From positions 3,388,516-3,452,515 of the forward strand of contig NZ_BROD01000001.1 in NCBI RefSeq assembly GCF_024345225.1: a DNA stretch of 64,000 bases, written 5' to 3'. Positions 1-10,034 of this stretch are shown one piece after another. The stretch is from Clostridium sp. TW13. GTDB taxonomy: Bacteria; Bacillota; Clostridia; Clostridiales; Clostridiaceae. Each line of letters begins with the position of its first letter. The stretch's first letter is position 1. The translations under genes were made by a program, and so were the position numbers. The notes under the pieces are model-generated. The model worked only from the letters and a program-made list of their open reading frames with translations, was not told where the DNA came from and ran no database searches.

Positions 1-1805
1 GGAACACGAAAATCCATCTGATGCAAATCCTTAACCTTGCTAGTTATCTCTTTTACATCCTGCCTACCATCAATAAAATCCATCTCATTATCATCTATAT
101 AACTTTCAAGATAAAAGGCCTTGTTATTAGGAACCTCAATAGTACTGTTACTAATCTTAGATGACATTGATAAATTTTCAATTAACGTTAAGAACTCTGC
201 CACTTCTTTATCTGCTAGATCAATGAAATCTTCATTTTTTAACTTATAATATTTTCTATTATCCTTAAACGCCCTCAATATGTTCTTAATTTCAGCTTCA
301 CTAATATCTGCAATACTAAAGGTAAAATCTAAATAGCCTCTTTCAGTCTTTTGAATATTAGCCTTAATGGAGTCCATTTTGTGTATTTTGTGATTTCTAA
401 ATCTATCAGAATAAAATACTTCGCCTAATTTAAGTAACTTATCAATTCCTTTTGATAAAAATTCAAACTCACCTTCTCCTCTAAGGAAAAACTTGTTATC
501 ATCCTTTACAAATCCCAAATCATAAATTTCCGAATTTATATAAGCTTCTTTTTCTAAATCTCTTAAAATCAACATATTGTTAGCTGTAAATTCTTCTGTA
601 CCAACTTCATAATTGTTATAAAAAAACTTAGCTTTAAGAATTATACCTCTGTCTCTGTCAAGATAAAATTTAGCCTTTAATTTCTCACTAATAATTCTTT
701 CTTGGATCACTGAATCAATTGCAACTTCATCTGTAACCTGCTTTAATATTGGCACAAGTTTTGTCACAACTGTTTCCAAAGATGAAGCTTTAAACAATAA
801 ACTTTTATCTTTTGCAAAAGCTTCATTTATTAACTTATACTGCTCAATTTTATTTTCTTTTGGTATATATAACTTATAATCATATAAATACAATTGACCA
901 TAATTTGAAAGTTCTACTGGCATTGATTTCTCAGGTAGAACTTCTATATCTTCTCCCATGTCTACCACAGAAAAAGCTAAAGGTAAGTCTTCTTGAACAA
1001 TTTCAATTCTATTATGTATCAAATTATTGTATTCAAAATTAATTTTCTCATTACAATATAAAAGTAAGAACTCACCTATCCTACTGTATGGAATTCTTAC
1101 CGATTTTCCTTTTATGATTTCTGAACTCCTGCTAAATCTTCTATCAATATAGAAGCCTTCTATATCCAACATGCCAATTATAAAATCTATGACTTTCTTG
1201 TCTCTATCTGAAAAGTATTGCCTATTAGCATCAAATATAAATTCTTTACCAAATTCTAATCTTTCTCCATGTCTATATGCATCTATAAATTGTAAAACAT
1301 TTTTTAAGGAGTACTTTTTCTTTTCTCCAATTCTAAACTCTGCAATAAAGGAATTATAAGATTTTACAACCCTGCTGAGCTCTAGGTCTATTTTTACTTT
1401 ATCATGAGCCTTGCTCTCTAGTTTCTCCAATATAAATTGTGACTTAGAAATCATATTTTGCCTGCCTTGCTCTTCAATCAGCATATTTATAGCATTATAT
1501 GCAGTAGCCACAACATGTTTGCAAGCATACAAGGACCTCCCCAATTCATTTACTTCCCTGTCAAAATCCTTGCAAGTACATCTAAATTCAGAGAATGCGT
1601 TATCTGATAAGTTAATATCAATTTCTGTGTTATACAAATTAAATAAATCTTGTGATATAACTTCCCCTCTAACTATAAAATGATCTTTATATACTCCATA
1701 TTCAGTTTTTGATACTAGACCTTCTTCAAAATATGCTTTAGCTTTCATGCCACTATTTCTTTTAGCATAAAGCCTTACATTTTTAAGCAATTCTATCTTA
1801 ATCAT
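1..1805 (-). CDS. SNF2-family helicase, N-terminal part (SWIM + SNF2-associated domain), truncated by window edge
   Basis: This is an open reading frame of about 601 codons running off the left edge; its C-terminal helicase core would lie outside the window. The start is ATG at 1805, preceded by AAGGGG. The protein begins MIKIELLKNVRLYAKRNSG and has a SWIM zinc-finger pattern near residues 75-98 (CTC, then CKH after about 18 residues). The last codons visible read EITSKVKDLHQMDFRV, the point where SNF2-associated regions (PF08455) usually lead into the ATPase core. The family consists of DEAD/DEAH-like chromatin-remodeller homologues found in many Firmicutes, probably acting on DNA or nucleoprotein. 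That the ATPase core follows is inference, because it is not visible here. Confidence 0.75.
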   Translation of the reverse strand, partial: MIKIELLKNVRLYAKRNSGMKAKAYFEEGLVSKTEYGVYKDHFIVRGEVISQDLFNLYNTEIDINLSDNAFSEFRCTCKDFDREVNELGRSLYACKHVVATAYNAINMLIEEQGRQNMISKSQFILEKLESKAHDKVKIDLELSRVVKSYNSFIAEFRIGEKKKYSLKNVLQFIDAYRHGERLEFGKEFIFDANRQYFSDRDKKVIDFIIGMLDIEGFYIDRRFSRSSEIIKGKSVRIPYSRIGEFLLLYCNEKINFEYNNLIHNRIEIVQEDLPLAFSVVDMGEDIEVLPEKSMPVELSNYGQLYLYDYKLYIPKENKIEQYKLINEAFAKDKSLLFKASSLETVVTKLVPILKQVTDEVAIDSVIQERIISEKLKAKFYLDRDRGIILKAKFFYNNYEVGTEEFTANNMLILRDLEKEAYINSEIYDLGFVKDDNKFFLRGEGEFEFLSKGIDKLLKLGEVFYSDRFRNHKIHKMDSIKANIQKTERGYLDFTFSIADISEAEIKNILRAFKDNRKYYKLKNEDFIDLADKEVAEFLTLIENLSMSSKISNSTIEVPNNKAFYLESYIDDNEMDFIDGRQDVKEITSKVKDLHQMDFRV

Positions 1806-1837
1806 TACACACAAACCCCTTAAAATAATTCTTTAAG

Positions 1838-1852
1838 CATCTGAAAGATGCC
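1838..1852. repeat. short GCATCT-gaa-AGATGC hairpin
   Basis: A perfect 6-bp stem with a 3-nt loop sits between the helicase fragment and the dinG-like gene. Its ends match the termini (GCATCT/AGATGC) of the longer dispersed repeats elsewhere in the window, so it may be a minimal or deleted copy; that link is inference. Confidence 0.35.
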
Positions 1853-1889
1853 CTACTCTTCTGTCTAAATTATATCCATTATAGAACTT

Positions 1890-4796
1890 TTAAACATTTT
1901 TATCGTACATTAGTTTTCTTTTTTCATATTCCTGTTTTAAAGTTAACTGCCTTTCTTCTGGAGTTCTAGCTAGTTTCAATCTATTTCCCACCTCATAAAT
2001 TATCTTATTATAATTATCCTTCTGCCACATCCTATATCTTCTATTTATGTCATCTTTGATTATATCTGAATCAGCACGTATCACTCTAACCCCGTAAAGT
2101 TCTTTCTCCAGATTTCGATTTATGCTGGTTATATTATAAAACTTCGATAATATTATAAAATTGCCATAATCATATTCTGTTCTCATAAGCCTACCATATA
2201 TCTGCTTTATATCAATAGCTACTATAGGGTAATTTATTATATTGTAATACTTAAAATAATCTAAATCTTCCCTTTGTTTTCTTTTTATTAAAGCTTCATA
2301 TAACGGCTCTTTACCATTTATATTTGGAACCTTGTCAAGAATTACAGTATTCATAGCATCTCCTGGAATATCAACCCCTTCAAAGAACCCCCTTGAGCCA
2401 AGGAAAAAGTATTTTTTATCTCTGTTCTTTAATTTTTGTAAGTCACCTTTCCTTGTTAATATTCTTATGCCCTTTTTTTCAAAATCTGGAGTTACTGCCT
2501 TCTCAAAAGCCTTAAGCCTTGCTGTAGAAGTAAATAACATCAATACATTGCCTTTTATATTATCTATAATGTTGAGAATAAAAACACTTGCCTCCTCTGC
2601 AAATTCATGTATGTTGGCAGGATCAGCTTTTAAATTCGGTGAATATATAATACTATTTTGTTTATATTTAAATGCAGGTTCAATCTTAGGAATCTCAACA
2701 AGACTTTTCTTATTTTCTATACACTTGGTGAAACCTAAAGTCCTCTTAAAATCTTCATAATTGCCTCCAGAAGTTAAAGTAGCTGAAATAAACAATCCAC
2801 TTTCTAAAGGTTCAACTACCTTTGCATAAAATTCATCCTGTACATCTAAAGGAATATATTTTATCGCCCACCATCTAAATCCTTTATGTACACTATAACT
2901 ATAGCAGTAATTTTCTCGTTCCTGCTTTATACTGCTATCAATAGTTTCTTTTATAACTTCTAAATTCTTTGCTTTTTCAAGCAAGATTTTCAGTCTTTTA
3001 TCCTCCTTCAAGGCCTCATTGCATTGTAACTTTTCTATTGCCCTATTTACTTCTATACTAAATAAAGTTAAATGCTGCAAAAATTCTTGAAGTGCTTTCT
3101 TCACGATATTAAATCTATTATCTTGTAAGTTTATACTTTCATTGATATCATAGATTTCCTCTTCATCCTTTTTATCTTTTCTCTTCAATTTAATAAAATC
3201 TCTAAAAGATTCAGTAACCATATCTACTGCCTTGTTAAGATTTCTAGAATATACTGATACATTCTTTTCATCTACAATGTCTCTATATTTCTTAGCTAAA
3301 TATAACAAATATCCACTCTTACTTTCTTTAGAATAAATTTCTCTTATGGTTTTAGCTATTTCTGAAGATATTACCTCACTTTGAAAAGCTGCGTAAGCTT
3401 CCATTTTTAAGTTATGTGCCTCATCTGCTATGAGGTTTTTTATTTCTACTTCAGTACCATATGGCCATTTTAATAACAAAGAATGATTAACAATTATTAT
3501 GTTAGCTTCTTTAAGCTTATCAACCTCTCTTGCATAATAACATTGCTCTTTATAATCACAACTCTTTACATCACAATATTCTGATTCACAGGTACATTCA
3601 TCTAAAAAACTGTCTATATTAAATGTAGTTCTCACCCAATGATTTATCTCTTCTACATCCCCAAGCTTTTTGGTGAATATATATCTATATAAATATACAT
3701 ACCCTAGCCTATCTCTTAAACTTTCTGGCTTATCCATAAGCTTAAATCTATCACCGCAAAGATAATTACACTTTCCTTTTATACTCATAAAATTAATATT
3801 ATTTTGAAGGGATATTATATCAAGCAGATTAGGTATATCCTTCTCTACAAGTTGATTTTGTAACCCCTTAGTATTTGTAGATATTATTATTTTGCTTCCT
3901 GTCTTATACGAATAAATCACTGCTGGTAGCAAGTAAGCCATACTTTTCCCTATACCTGTTGGTGCTTCAATTAATGTAATTTTTCCATCTTCAAAACCTT
4001 CTCTTATTTTTTCAGAAACTTGTATCTGCTGCTCTCTAATACTGTAACTTTTTCCTGTTCTCTGCCACAGCTTTTCATCTCTAAATAATTCCTCATATTT
4101 ATCATAGTTCACAGGAATTATTGGCACTAGATCTCTCTCCATTAAAGGCCTTTCATATAAAGTTACAGCTTTGGGAGCTATATATTTATACCAATTCCAA
4201 TCATCCACTTCAGTAAATTCATATGGCATTACCAAACTTGACTCAAGCCATAACTCCTCAATGATCTTTTGCACAACAATAGCTAAGCTCCTTGCATCCT
4301 CAAGAGCTCTGTGTTTTTCACCCTCGTTATTAGCTACATATTCCTTTATTAAAAAATCTAGAGTATATTCTTTTAATGATGGATTTACAATAACAGCAAG
4401 TTCCTTTGAACTCAATATTTCATTATTTATATTAAGCTCCAAAGCTGCTGCATATGTTTTCAAAAAGTTTCCTTCTGCTTCTGCATTATGAAGCACTATA
4501 GGTAATCCCTCTATGAATTCTAAAAACCTTGGTAACACTTCTTTAATTGTTTCAGAATTCTTAAGTCTTTCTTCATCTATGCCTTCACACAAATCCAATA
4601 TATTTACTGGTAACTTTTTTCTTGGATTAACAAAAGCATGAAACTCTGAATACTTTTCACCCTTAAATTTTACAGCACCTATTTCGATTATTCTCTCCCA
4701 CTTAATAGGATCGCATTCTTTAAGGGTTAAATCGCTGCCTGTAGTTTCTATATGCACATATATTAAATTGTCTGCAAAGCTAGTAACCTTATCCAT
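1890..4796 (-). CDS. dinG: DinG-type ATP-dependent DNA helicase with N-terminal exonuclease-like domain
   Basis: An XPD/DinG-family helicase of about 968 residues. An exonuclease-like domain (about residues 5-180) precedes a superfamily 2 helicase with Walker A EAPTGIGKS, DEAH box ADEAHN, and a Cys cluster (CNYLC, then several Cys around CTCESEYCDVKSC) matching the Fe-S domain of XPD/DinG proteins. The exonuclease part looks decayed: the DxE motif reads HIE and the second conserved Asp (HN...FD) reads HNAEAE, while HRALEDA keeps the late His and Asp. The start at 4796 is preferred over an ATG at 4823, because AGAGG lies about 7 nt upstream of 4796 and nothing comparable precedes 4823. Likely role: unwinding R-loops or damaged DNA. 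Confidence 0.85.
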   Translation of the reverse strand: MDKVTSFADNLIYVHIETTGSDLTLKECDPIKWERIIEIGAVKFKGEKYSEFHAFVNPRKKLPVNILDLCEGIDEERLKNSETIKEVLPRFLEFIEGLPIVLHNAEAEGNFLKTYAAALELNINNEILSSKELAVIVNPSLKEYTLDFLIKEYVANNEGEKHRALEDARSLAIVVQKIIEELWLESSLVMPYEFTEVDDWNWYKYIAPKAVTLYERPLMERDLVPIIPVNYDKYEELFRDEKLWQRTGKSYSIREQQIQVSEKIREGFEDGKITLIEAPTGIGKSMAYLLPAVIYSYKTGSKIIISTNTKGLQNQLVEKDIPNLLDIISLQNNINFMSIKGKCNYLCGDRFKLMDKPESLRDRLGYVYLYRYIFTKKLGDVEEINHWVRTTFNIDSFLDECTCESEYCDVKSCDYKEQCYYAREVDKLKEANIIIVNHSLLLKWPYGTEVEIKNLIADEAHNLKMEAYAAFQSEVISSEIAKTIREIYSKESKSGYLLYLAKKYRDIVDEKNVSVYSRNLNKAVDMVTESFRDFIKLKRKDKKDEEEIYDINESINLQDNRFNIVKKALQEFLQHLTLFSIEVNRAIEKLQCNEALKEDKRLKILLEKAKNLEVIKETIDSSIKQERENYCYSYSVHKGFRWWAIKYIPLDVQDEFYAKVVEPLESGLFISATLTSGGNYEDFKRTLGFTKCIENKKSLVEIPKIEPAFKYKQNSIIYSPNLKADPANIHEFAEEASVFILNIIDNIKGNVLMLFTSTARLKAFEKAVTPDFEKKGIRILTRKGDLQKLKNRDKKYFFLGSRGFFEGVDIPGDAMNTVILDKVPNINGKEPLYEALIKRKQREDLDYFKYYNIINYPIVAIDIKQIYGRLMRTEYDYGNFIILSKFYNITSINRNLEKELYGVRVIRADSDIIKDDINRRYRMWQKDNYNKIIYEVGNRLKLARTPEERQLTLKQEYEKRKLMYDKNV

Positions 4797-5040
4797 ATTC
4801 ATACCTCTAATTTTTTTATCCATTCTTATATTTTATTCTATTTCAAGCAATTTTAAAAGCAACTTATTAATCCATACAAGATTTATATATATGTTATATT
4901 AAATATTCTCTCTTACTTCTTCATAACTTTAGCTTTAATAAACAACATTTCTTAGATTTTGCATATAATCAAGTAATTTATATCATGGAAATCCACCTAA
5001 CTCAAAGTTCTTACTACTCCACCAACTATATCATCTAGCC

Positions 5041-5082
5041 AAAAAAAGATAGTAACCTTCAAATTTGATGAAAGTTACTATC
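5041..5082 (-). terminator. Rho-independent terminator downstream of pepF
   Basis: Read on the minus strand, GATAGTAAC pairs with GTTACTATC around an imperfect loop and is followed by seven T. It is the first strong terminator after pepF. Confidence 0.8.
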
Positions 5083-5116
5083 CTATAGTTTTATCTTGTA
5101 CAAGTATGTATAGAAG

Positions 5117-5197
5117 TATTCCACTTAAATGTTGGTGACAAATTACGACCTATTGTTTTAAAATACACTATAATTCTACCAACATTCTTATGGAATA
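5117..5197. repeat. 81-bp imperfect inverted repeat with about 20-bp arms
   Basis: The left arm 5117-5136 (TATTCCACTTAAATGTTGGT) and right arm 5178-5197 are near-perfect complements, with about 41 nt between them. There is no U-tract, and the true terminator lies further downstream, so this is either a processing/attenuation hairpin in the pepF 3' UTR or a small mobile-repeat relic. Confidence 0.6.
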
Positions 5198-5244
5198 GTC
5201 CCATACAGTTTCATAAAACATATTACCTACTTAGTTCTATATAT

Positions 5245-7017
5245 TTACTTGCTCAATTCTATAAATCTTTCAATATCTTCTTCTACAGTCTTCAATGACC
5301 CTCTCCAGAAGTTCACATCATGAATATCTATTCCCATAACCTTAGTTACATCTGCAATTTTGTTCTTTCCTGTAATTGAAAGTAAGTTTTCGTAAGCCTT
5401 AGTGAACTCTTTGCCTCTCTTCAAATATTCTGCATAAAGTCCCTTTGCAAATAAAAGTCCAAAAGCATATGGGAAGTTGTAGAAGTTAGAACTTGCATAA
5501 TAATAATGAGGTTTCCAAGTCCACATATATGGATGTAAGAAGTTTGGATCTAACCCATCTCCATAAGCTTCTTTTTGAGCATTTAGCATACATTCTTTTA
5601 TTTCTTCTACAGTTAAAGCTGACTCTCTTCTCTTTTCAAAGATTGACTTTTCAAATAAGAATCTTGAGTATATATCAACTATTACTTGATTGCAATCTGA
5701 AATTTCAGTTTCAAGAATAGCAAGTGCTTCTTCTTTGCCTGCTTCTTTTATAGCAGCTTTTTTAATTATAGTTTCACAGAAAGTTGAAGCAGTTTCTGCT
5801 ATTGGCATTGGATAATCTGAATTTAGTATAGCTTCATTCTTTAAACATTCTCCGTGGAATCCATGACCTAATTCATGAGCCATAGTTACAACGTCACTAA
5901 AAGCATCTCCATAATTTAATAAGAATCTACTTTCACCTATCATATGAAGATTTGAACAGAATGCTCCTCCAACTTTACCTTCCTTAGGTTTTACATCTAT
6001 CCAGCTATTTTCTACTGCTTTTTTTGCAAAGTCAGCAAGATTATCACTGAAAGTTCTAAAATTCTTTTCTACGAATTTTGTTCCTTCTTCATAGGTAAAT
6101 TTCATATCAGCTTCGCAAACTGGTGCATACATTTCATAGAATGGAAGCCCATTGTTATATCCTAATATTTCAGCCTTTCTTCTTAAATACTTTCTGAATG
6201 CTGGCAAACTTTCTTTCATTGCTGTTAACATAGCTTCAAGGGACTCTTCATCCATTCTTGAACCCTTAAGAGTCATTTCTAATGGTGATTTATATCCTCT
6301 TAATTCACAAACTGTTAAGACTTCACCTTTAATTCCATTAAGTGCAGCAGCAACACCTTCTTCAACTTTTGGATATGCTGCTATTTCTGCTTCATAAGCC
6401 TTCTTTCTTACCTCACCATTCTTATCATAAGCCATGTTAAGTACTACCGTAAGAGGTAATTGCTTCATTTCTCCATCTTGCTCTATATCCACCTTTAATG
6501 TAGATATCAAATTATTCTTTAATTTACTCCAAGCGTTAGAACCTGTATTTTGCATCTTAGAGATAATTGCTTCTTCTTTTTCACTAAGTAAATATTGACT
6601 CTTTTCAACAACTTCTTGTAGTAAAAATTTGTGTTCTTTAAGTAATTCAGATTTTTCAATTTTATCATTTAAATCTGCTATCTCACTTATCCACTTTTCA
6701 ATCTTTGTAGAAGCACCTACAGTTAAAGTATTCTTTTGATTTAGAATATCTGAATATTTTAATGCAGTAGCATTTTTTGTATCTGTGCTTAAGTTAAGAC
6801 TTACATAAGAATACAATCTCTCTATAAGCTCAACAAAACGTGAAAATTTATTGATGTACTCTTCTAATTTATTAACTTCATTTTCATGATCCTTAACTGT
6901 AGAATCTGCCCATAAGTTAATATCATTTATGACTTCATCCAATTTCTTAAGATCATTCTTAAATTCATCACACTCAAATGACTTATATAGCGCATCTAAG
7001 TTCCAATTTAACTCCAT
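5245..7017 (-). CDS. pepF: Oligoendopeptidase F (M3B zinc metallopeptidase)
   Basis: A 590-residue protein, the usual length for PepF. The zinc-binding motif HELGH is in AHELGHGFHGE, about residue 380, and the downstream Glu ligand is expected in ETASTFCET. The N-terminal half is helical (M3 N-terminal oligopeptidase domain). It hydrolyses short peptides (about 7-17 residues) in the cytoplasm. The start is well supported by AGGGGG about 8 nt upstream. It stands alone, with its own TATAAT-like box near 7046-7051 on the minus strand and a terminator downstream. Confidence 0.95.
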   Translation of the reverse strand: MELNWNLDALYKSFECDEFKNDLKKLDEVINDINLWADSTVKDHENEVNKLEEYINKFSRFVELIERLYSYVSLNLSTDTKNATALKYSDILNQKNTLTVGASTKIEKWISEIADLNDKIEKSELLKEHKFLLQEVVEKSQYLLSEKEEAIISKMQNTGSNAWSKLKNNLISTLKVDIEQDGEMKQLPLTVVLNMAYDKNGEVRKKAYEAEIAAYPKVEEGVAAALNGIKGEVLTVCELRGYKSPLEMTLKGSRMDEESLEAMLTAMKESLPAFRKYLRRKAEILGYNNGLPFYEMYAPVCEADMKFTYEEGTKFVEKNFRTFSDNLADFAKKAVENSWIDVKPKEGKVGGAFCSNLHMIGESRFLLNYGDAFSDVVTMAHELGHGFHGECLKNEAILNSDYPMPIAETASTFCETIIKKAAIKEAGKEEALAILETEISDCNQVIVDIYSRFLFEKSIFEKRRESALTVEEIKECMLNAQKEAYGDGLDPNFLHPYMWTWKPHYYYASSNFYNFPYAFGLLFAKGLYAEYLKRGKEFTKAYENLLSITGKNKIADVTKVMGIDIHDVNFWRGSLKTVEEDIERFIELSK

Positions 7018-7054
7018 ATATTTTGCCCCCTAATATTTTTTATATCATTATAAC

Positions 7055-7112
7055 ACAAAAAGAACTATTTTATCCTAGAAATTCCTTTCTAACTTAAAAT
7101 AGTTCTTTTATC
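7055..7112 (-). terminator. Terminator after the membrane-protein gene at 7162-8031
   Basis: AAAAGAACTATTTT pairs with AAAATAGTTCTTTT around a roughly 22-nt loop. It lies directly between the 7162-8031 gene and the pepF promoter region, and ends transcription coming from the right. Confidence 0.7.
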
Positions 7113-7161
7113 ATAAAATCTATAGATTCTACTAGACATTACGCTTAAACTTACATCTACT

Positions 7162-8031
7162 TTACTTATTAATTAATATATCAACAATACCATTATCTAG
7201 TTCTATAGTCTTTCTATTAGCAACAACTTCATCAGCACTGTTTCCTTTAACAGAATATTGTTTAACTAAAATTTGGCCCTTTTTGCATTCTGGACAATAA
7301 GTAAGTTCTACATTAAAAAAGGTTTCTCTACCATTCTTCTTTCTTTTCTTAGCAACAAGTTCTTTTAACCTTTGTGGATTCTTTAAGGCATCATCTAAAG
7401 CATCCATTTCTTCATCGTAATTTGAAGCAAGAAAGAAAAATAACTTCTTTGTCTTATAATAGACATTGCAAGTCTCACAGAATTTATTGTTGGATAAAGA
7501 TGTTTTTACACAAATGGCTGCTGCTATCATTATAAGAATCAATTCAGCAAAGAACTCTATATAATTAATAGTTCCTCTTGTATCAACATCAAATTTATGT
7601 CCTCCTTTAAGAGTTATTGTAGATTGGGCATTATCCAAAGAATCTTTTACATAAGTAAAATAAGTATAATGCTCTATCTTGCCATTCTCTTGGTAAACAA
7701 GATCTCTTAATGGCATTCCTTCAAATTTTCGATTAAGTTCATTGGTATTATTACTAATGTATGTAGTTTCATATTCCATATAACTTATTCCAAAGAAAGT
7801 AATAAGACCTATTAAGGCAGCAACCAAACAATAAGATTTTTTGAATCGCTTTCTGCTTTTTTTAATTCCAACTGACAACATCCATCCCAAAAACATACCT
7901 ATTATTATTGCTCCAACTGGTAGAACACCAAAAAAAGTAAACCCTAATACAGAAAAATTAGCATAAGCTGATAATAGGTACTCTTCAACTATAACCAAGA
8001 TTGTTGCTAAAACACCAAAAATAATAAACAT
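7162..8031 (-). CDS. Membrane protein of unknown function with C-terminal CxxC pairs
   Basis: I do not recognise this family. The 289-residue protein has two or three membrane segments in the first 75 residues, a further one around residues 150-170, and then a cytoplasmic tail. The tail contains CETC (in KFCETCNVYY) and CPEC (in TYCPECKKGQ), a possible split zinc ribbon separated by about 75 residues. A charged stretch (KKRKKNGRE) lies between the two pairs. It is a single-gene unit bounded by terminators. Zinc binding is inferred only from the Cys spacing. Confidence 0.7.
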   Translation of the reverse strand: MFIIFGVLATILVIVEEYLLSAYANFSVLGFTFFGVLPVGAIIIGMFLGWMLSVGIKKSRKRFKKSYCLVAALIGLITFFGISYMEYETTYISNNTNELNRKFEGMPLRDLVYQENGKIEHYTYFTYVKDSLDNAQSTITLKGGHKFDVDTRGTINYIEFFAELILIMIAAAICVKTSLSNNKFCETCNVYYKTKKLFFFLASNYDEEMDALDDALKNPQRLKELVAKKRKKNGRETFFNVELTYCPECKKGQILVKQYSVKGNSADEVVANRKTIELDNGIVDILINK

Positions 8032-8193
8032 ATTATTTCCCCCTTTTGTAAATAATACTAATACATTTTTTAATATCGTGCACCAACTACATTTCTTAAC
8101 AATTTTTTTTGATACAGCAAGAGTTTTATTAAATTAACCATTAAACCAAGTGATAGTTCTTTGTTTTATTCACTGATATTAATTTTTTGTTAT

Positions 8194-8230
8194 AAAAAAG
8201 AAACCTCAAATTTTATTTTTGAGATTTCTT
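8194..8230 (-). terminator. Terminator of the GH13 gene
   Basis: On the minus strand AAGAAATCTCAAA pairs with TTTGAGGTTTCTT and is followed by a T-rich tract. It lies 13 nt after the GH13 stop codon. Confidence 0.85.
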
Positions 8231-8242
8231 AAAATTTATTAT

Positions 8243-9967
8243 CTACTTTTTTAATATTTTAAATTGCATAGGCTCTAAATCTATACAATTATCATAACAA
8301 TGATTATTTTCTGCAAGTAGATCTTTATATTCTCCTTGTAAATTAACTTCTACTGTTTTTCTTCCGTAATTATTATTTATAGCAACTACTATTTTTTCAT
8401 TTCCTAATACTCTTTCAAAAATAATCACATTGTCTTTACAAACTAAGTTTTTATATTCTCCATATACTAGTACAGGATTTTCTTTTCTTATTTTTATTAA
8501 ATTCTTATATAGGTTAAAGAAGTCTTTATTCTGTTTACTTTCATCCCATATCATACATTTTCTTGATTGAGGATCATGGCCCCCCTCAAGGCCTATCTCA
8601 TCCCCATAATATACATATGGAACTCCAACATAAGTGAATTGAAATGCTATTGCAAGCTCCATTCTTTCAATATTACTATCACATTCAGTTAAAAATCTAG
8701 CAGTATCATGACTGTCAAACAAATTCCACATTTGTCTAGTTATACTATCCATATAAATACATCTATTTACAGATAATATATCATCAAACTTCTCTGCACT
8801 AATACTTCTTTTTGCAAAAAAGTCTGTCATTGCTCCTTTAAACGGATAATTCATTATACTATCTAACTGATCTCCTTTTAGGAAAGAACTTGCTTCATGC
8901 ATTATTTCTCCTACAACTATGGCCTTTGGATTGCACTCTTTTACTGCCTTTCTGAAAGCTCTCCAAAAATCATGATCAACTTCGTCGCATACATCCAATC
9001 TCCAACCATCTATTCCTATTTCCTTAACCCAATACTGTGCAACCTTCAATAAGTATTCTTTTACTTCTGGGTTTGCTGTATTAAACTTAGGCATTTCAGA
9101 AACGTGATTAGCAAAGGTATAATAATTCACCTTGTTAGTATCCACAGGGAACTCATCTACAAAATACCAATCCTTATATTTAGAATTTTCTCCATTCTTT
9201 ATTACATCTTTAAATGCAAAGAAATCGCTACCTGAATGATTAAAAACCGCATCAAAAACTATTCTAATATTTTTTTCATGACATCTCTTCACAAGTTCTC
9301 TTGCTGTATCTAACGTACCAAATTGAGGATCTATTTGAAAGTAATCCATGGTGTTATATTTGTGGTTTGAAGTAGATTTAAAAATAGGTGTCAAATAAAT
9401 TAAATCTACACCAAGTTCTTCTATATAATCTAATTTATTAATTATTCCTTGTAAGTCTCCTCCAAACATAGATTTAGGTGTTACTTCTCCCCCCCAAGGA
9501 AGTGTATTCGGTAAATCGTTAGTTTTGTCTCCATTCTCAAATCTATCTACAAATATTTGATAAACAACTGCTTCTTGAAGCCATTTTTCTTCTTTATATA
9601 AATCGGCTTCTGTTATATAGGGATATTGAAATGCTGTGGCCTCTTTAATTTTAATATTATCTGTTCTGAAGCCTCTATCATCTAAAAAAATTATATTTCC
9701 TTCATAATCTTCTAATTCAAAAAAATATCTATATCTATTTCTGTCCACAGATATATCTGTTTCATAAAAATCAAATAATTCTGTATTAACTACAACTTTC
9801 ATCTCTTTAACATCAAAATCTGTAGTCCAATTATATCTATCTTTATAGTGAACTTTACAGCTCTTTATATCATTTCTAGCTACTCTTAATCTTACTTGTA
9901 AAGTATCTATATCTTTGCCATATGCATAAGGGACATCTGTAACATGGTATACTGCGTATTTATTCAT
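8243..9967 (-). CDS. GH13 cyclomaltodextrinase / neopullulanase-type alpha-glucanase
   Basis: A 574-residue intracellular glycoside hydrolase (no signal peptide). An N-terminal beta domain (about 1-120, CBM34-like) is followed by the GH13 barrel. Conserved regions: DAVFNHSG (region I), GWRLDV with the nucleophile Asp (region II), VGEIMHE with the acid/base Glu (region III) and DSHDTARFL (region IV). The N-domain plus VYQIFVDRF arrangement matches the cyclomaltodextrinase/neopullulanase/maltogenic amylase subfamily, which opens imported maltodextrins or cyclodextrins. GGAGGT lies 6 nt before the ATG. The divergent AraC regulator is a plausible controller. The exact substrate cannot be settled from sequence. 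Confidence 0.93.
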   Translation of the reverse strand: MNKYAVYHVTDVPYAYGKDIDTLQVRLRVARNDIKSCKVHYKDRYNWTTDFDVKEMKVVVNTELFDFYETDISVDRNRYRYFFELEDYEGNIIFLDDRGFRTDNIKIKEATAFQYPYITEADLYKEEKWLQEAVVYQIFVDRFENGDKTNDLPNTLPWGGEVTPKSMFGGDLQGIINKLDYIEELGVDLIYLTPIFKSTSNHKYNTMDYFQIDPQFGTLDTARELVKRCHEKNIRIVFDAVFNHSGSDFFAFKDVIKNGENSKYKDWYFVDEFPVDTNKVNYYTFANHVSEMPKFNTANPEVKEYLLKVAQYWVKEIGIDGWRLDVCDEVDHDFWRAFRKAVKECNPKAIVVGEIMHEASSFLKGDQLDSIMNYPFKGAMTDFFAKRSISAEKFDDILSVNRCIYMDSITRQMWNLFDSHDTARFLTECDSNIERMELAIAFQFTYVGVPYVYYGDEIGLEGGHDPQSRKCMIWDESKQNKDFFNLYKNLIKIRKENPVLVYGEYKNLVCKDNVIIFERVLGNEKIVVAINNNYGRKTVEVNLQGEYKDLLAENNHCYDNCIDLEPMQFKILKK

Positions 9968-10025
9968 AACAATACCTCCGATATATCATTATTCTTTTTT
10001 ATAAAGGGTTGCAACTCTTAGGCAT

Positions 10026-10034
10026 ATTATAGCA
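10026..10034 (-). promoter_or_regulatory. Extended -10 promoter (TGC-TATAAT) for the GH13 gene
   Basis: A minus-strand TATAAT preceded by TG lies about 60 nt upstream of the start codon. It is flanked by GTTGC/GCAAC half-sites near 10004-10011 and 10032-10036 that could bind a regulator; the operator role is inference. Confidence 0.55.

Larger units (their letters stand above)
4797..5244. other. 448-bp intergenic region: pepF terminator plus long inverted repeat
   Basis: No gene is convincing here. The stretch holds a minus-strand terminator (5041-5082) and a separate long inverted repeat (5117-5197), both listed separately. The part next to dinG (4797-5040) is AT-rich and presumably contains the dinG-side sequence; I see no further structure in it. 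Confidence 0.5.

Noticed and set aside
812..1683. Plus-strand ORFs inside the SNF2-associated gene
   Set aside because: They have no ribosome binding sites and lie opposite a continuous minus-strand frame with a SWIM motif.
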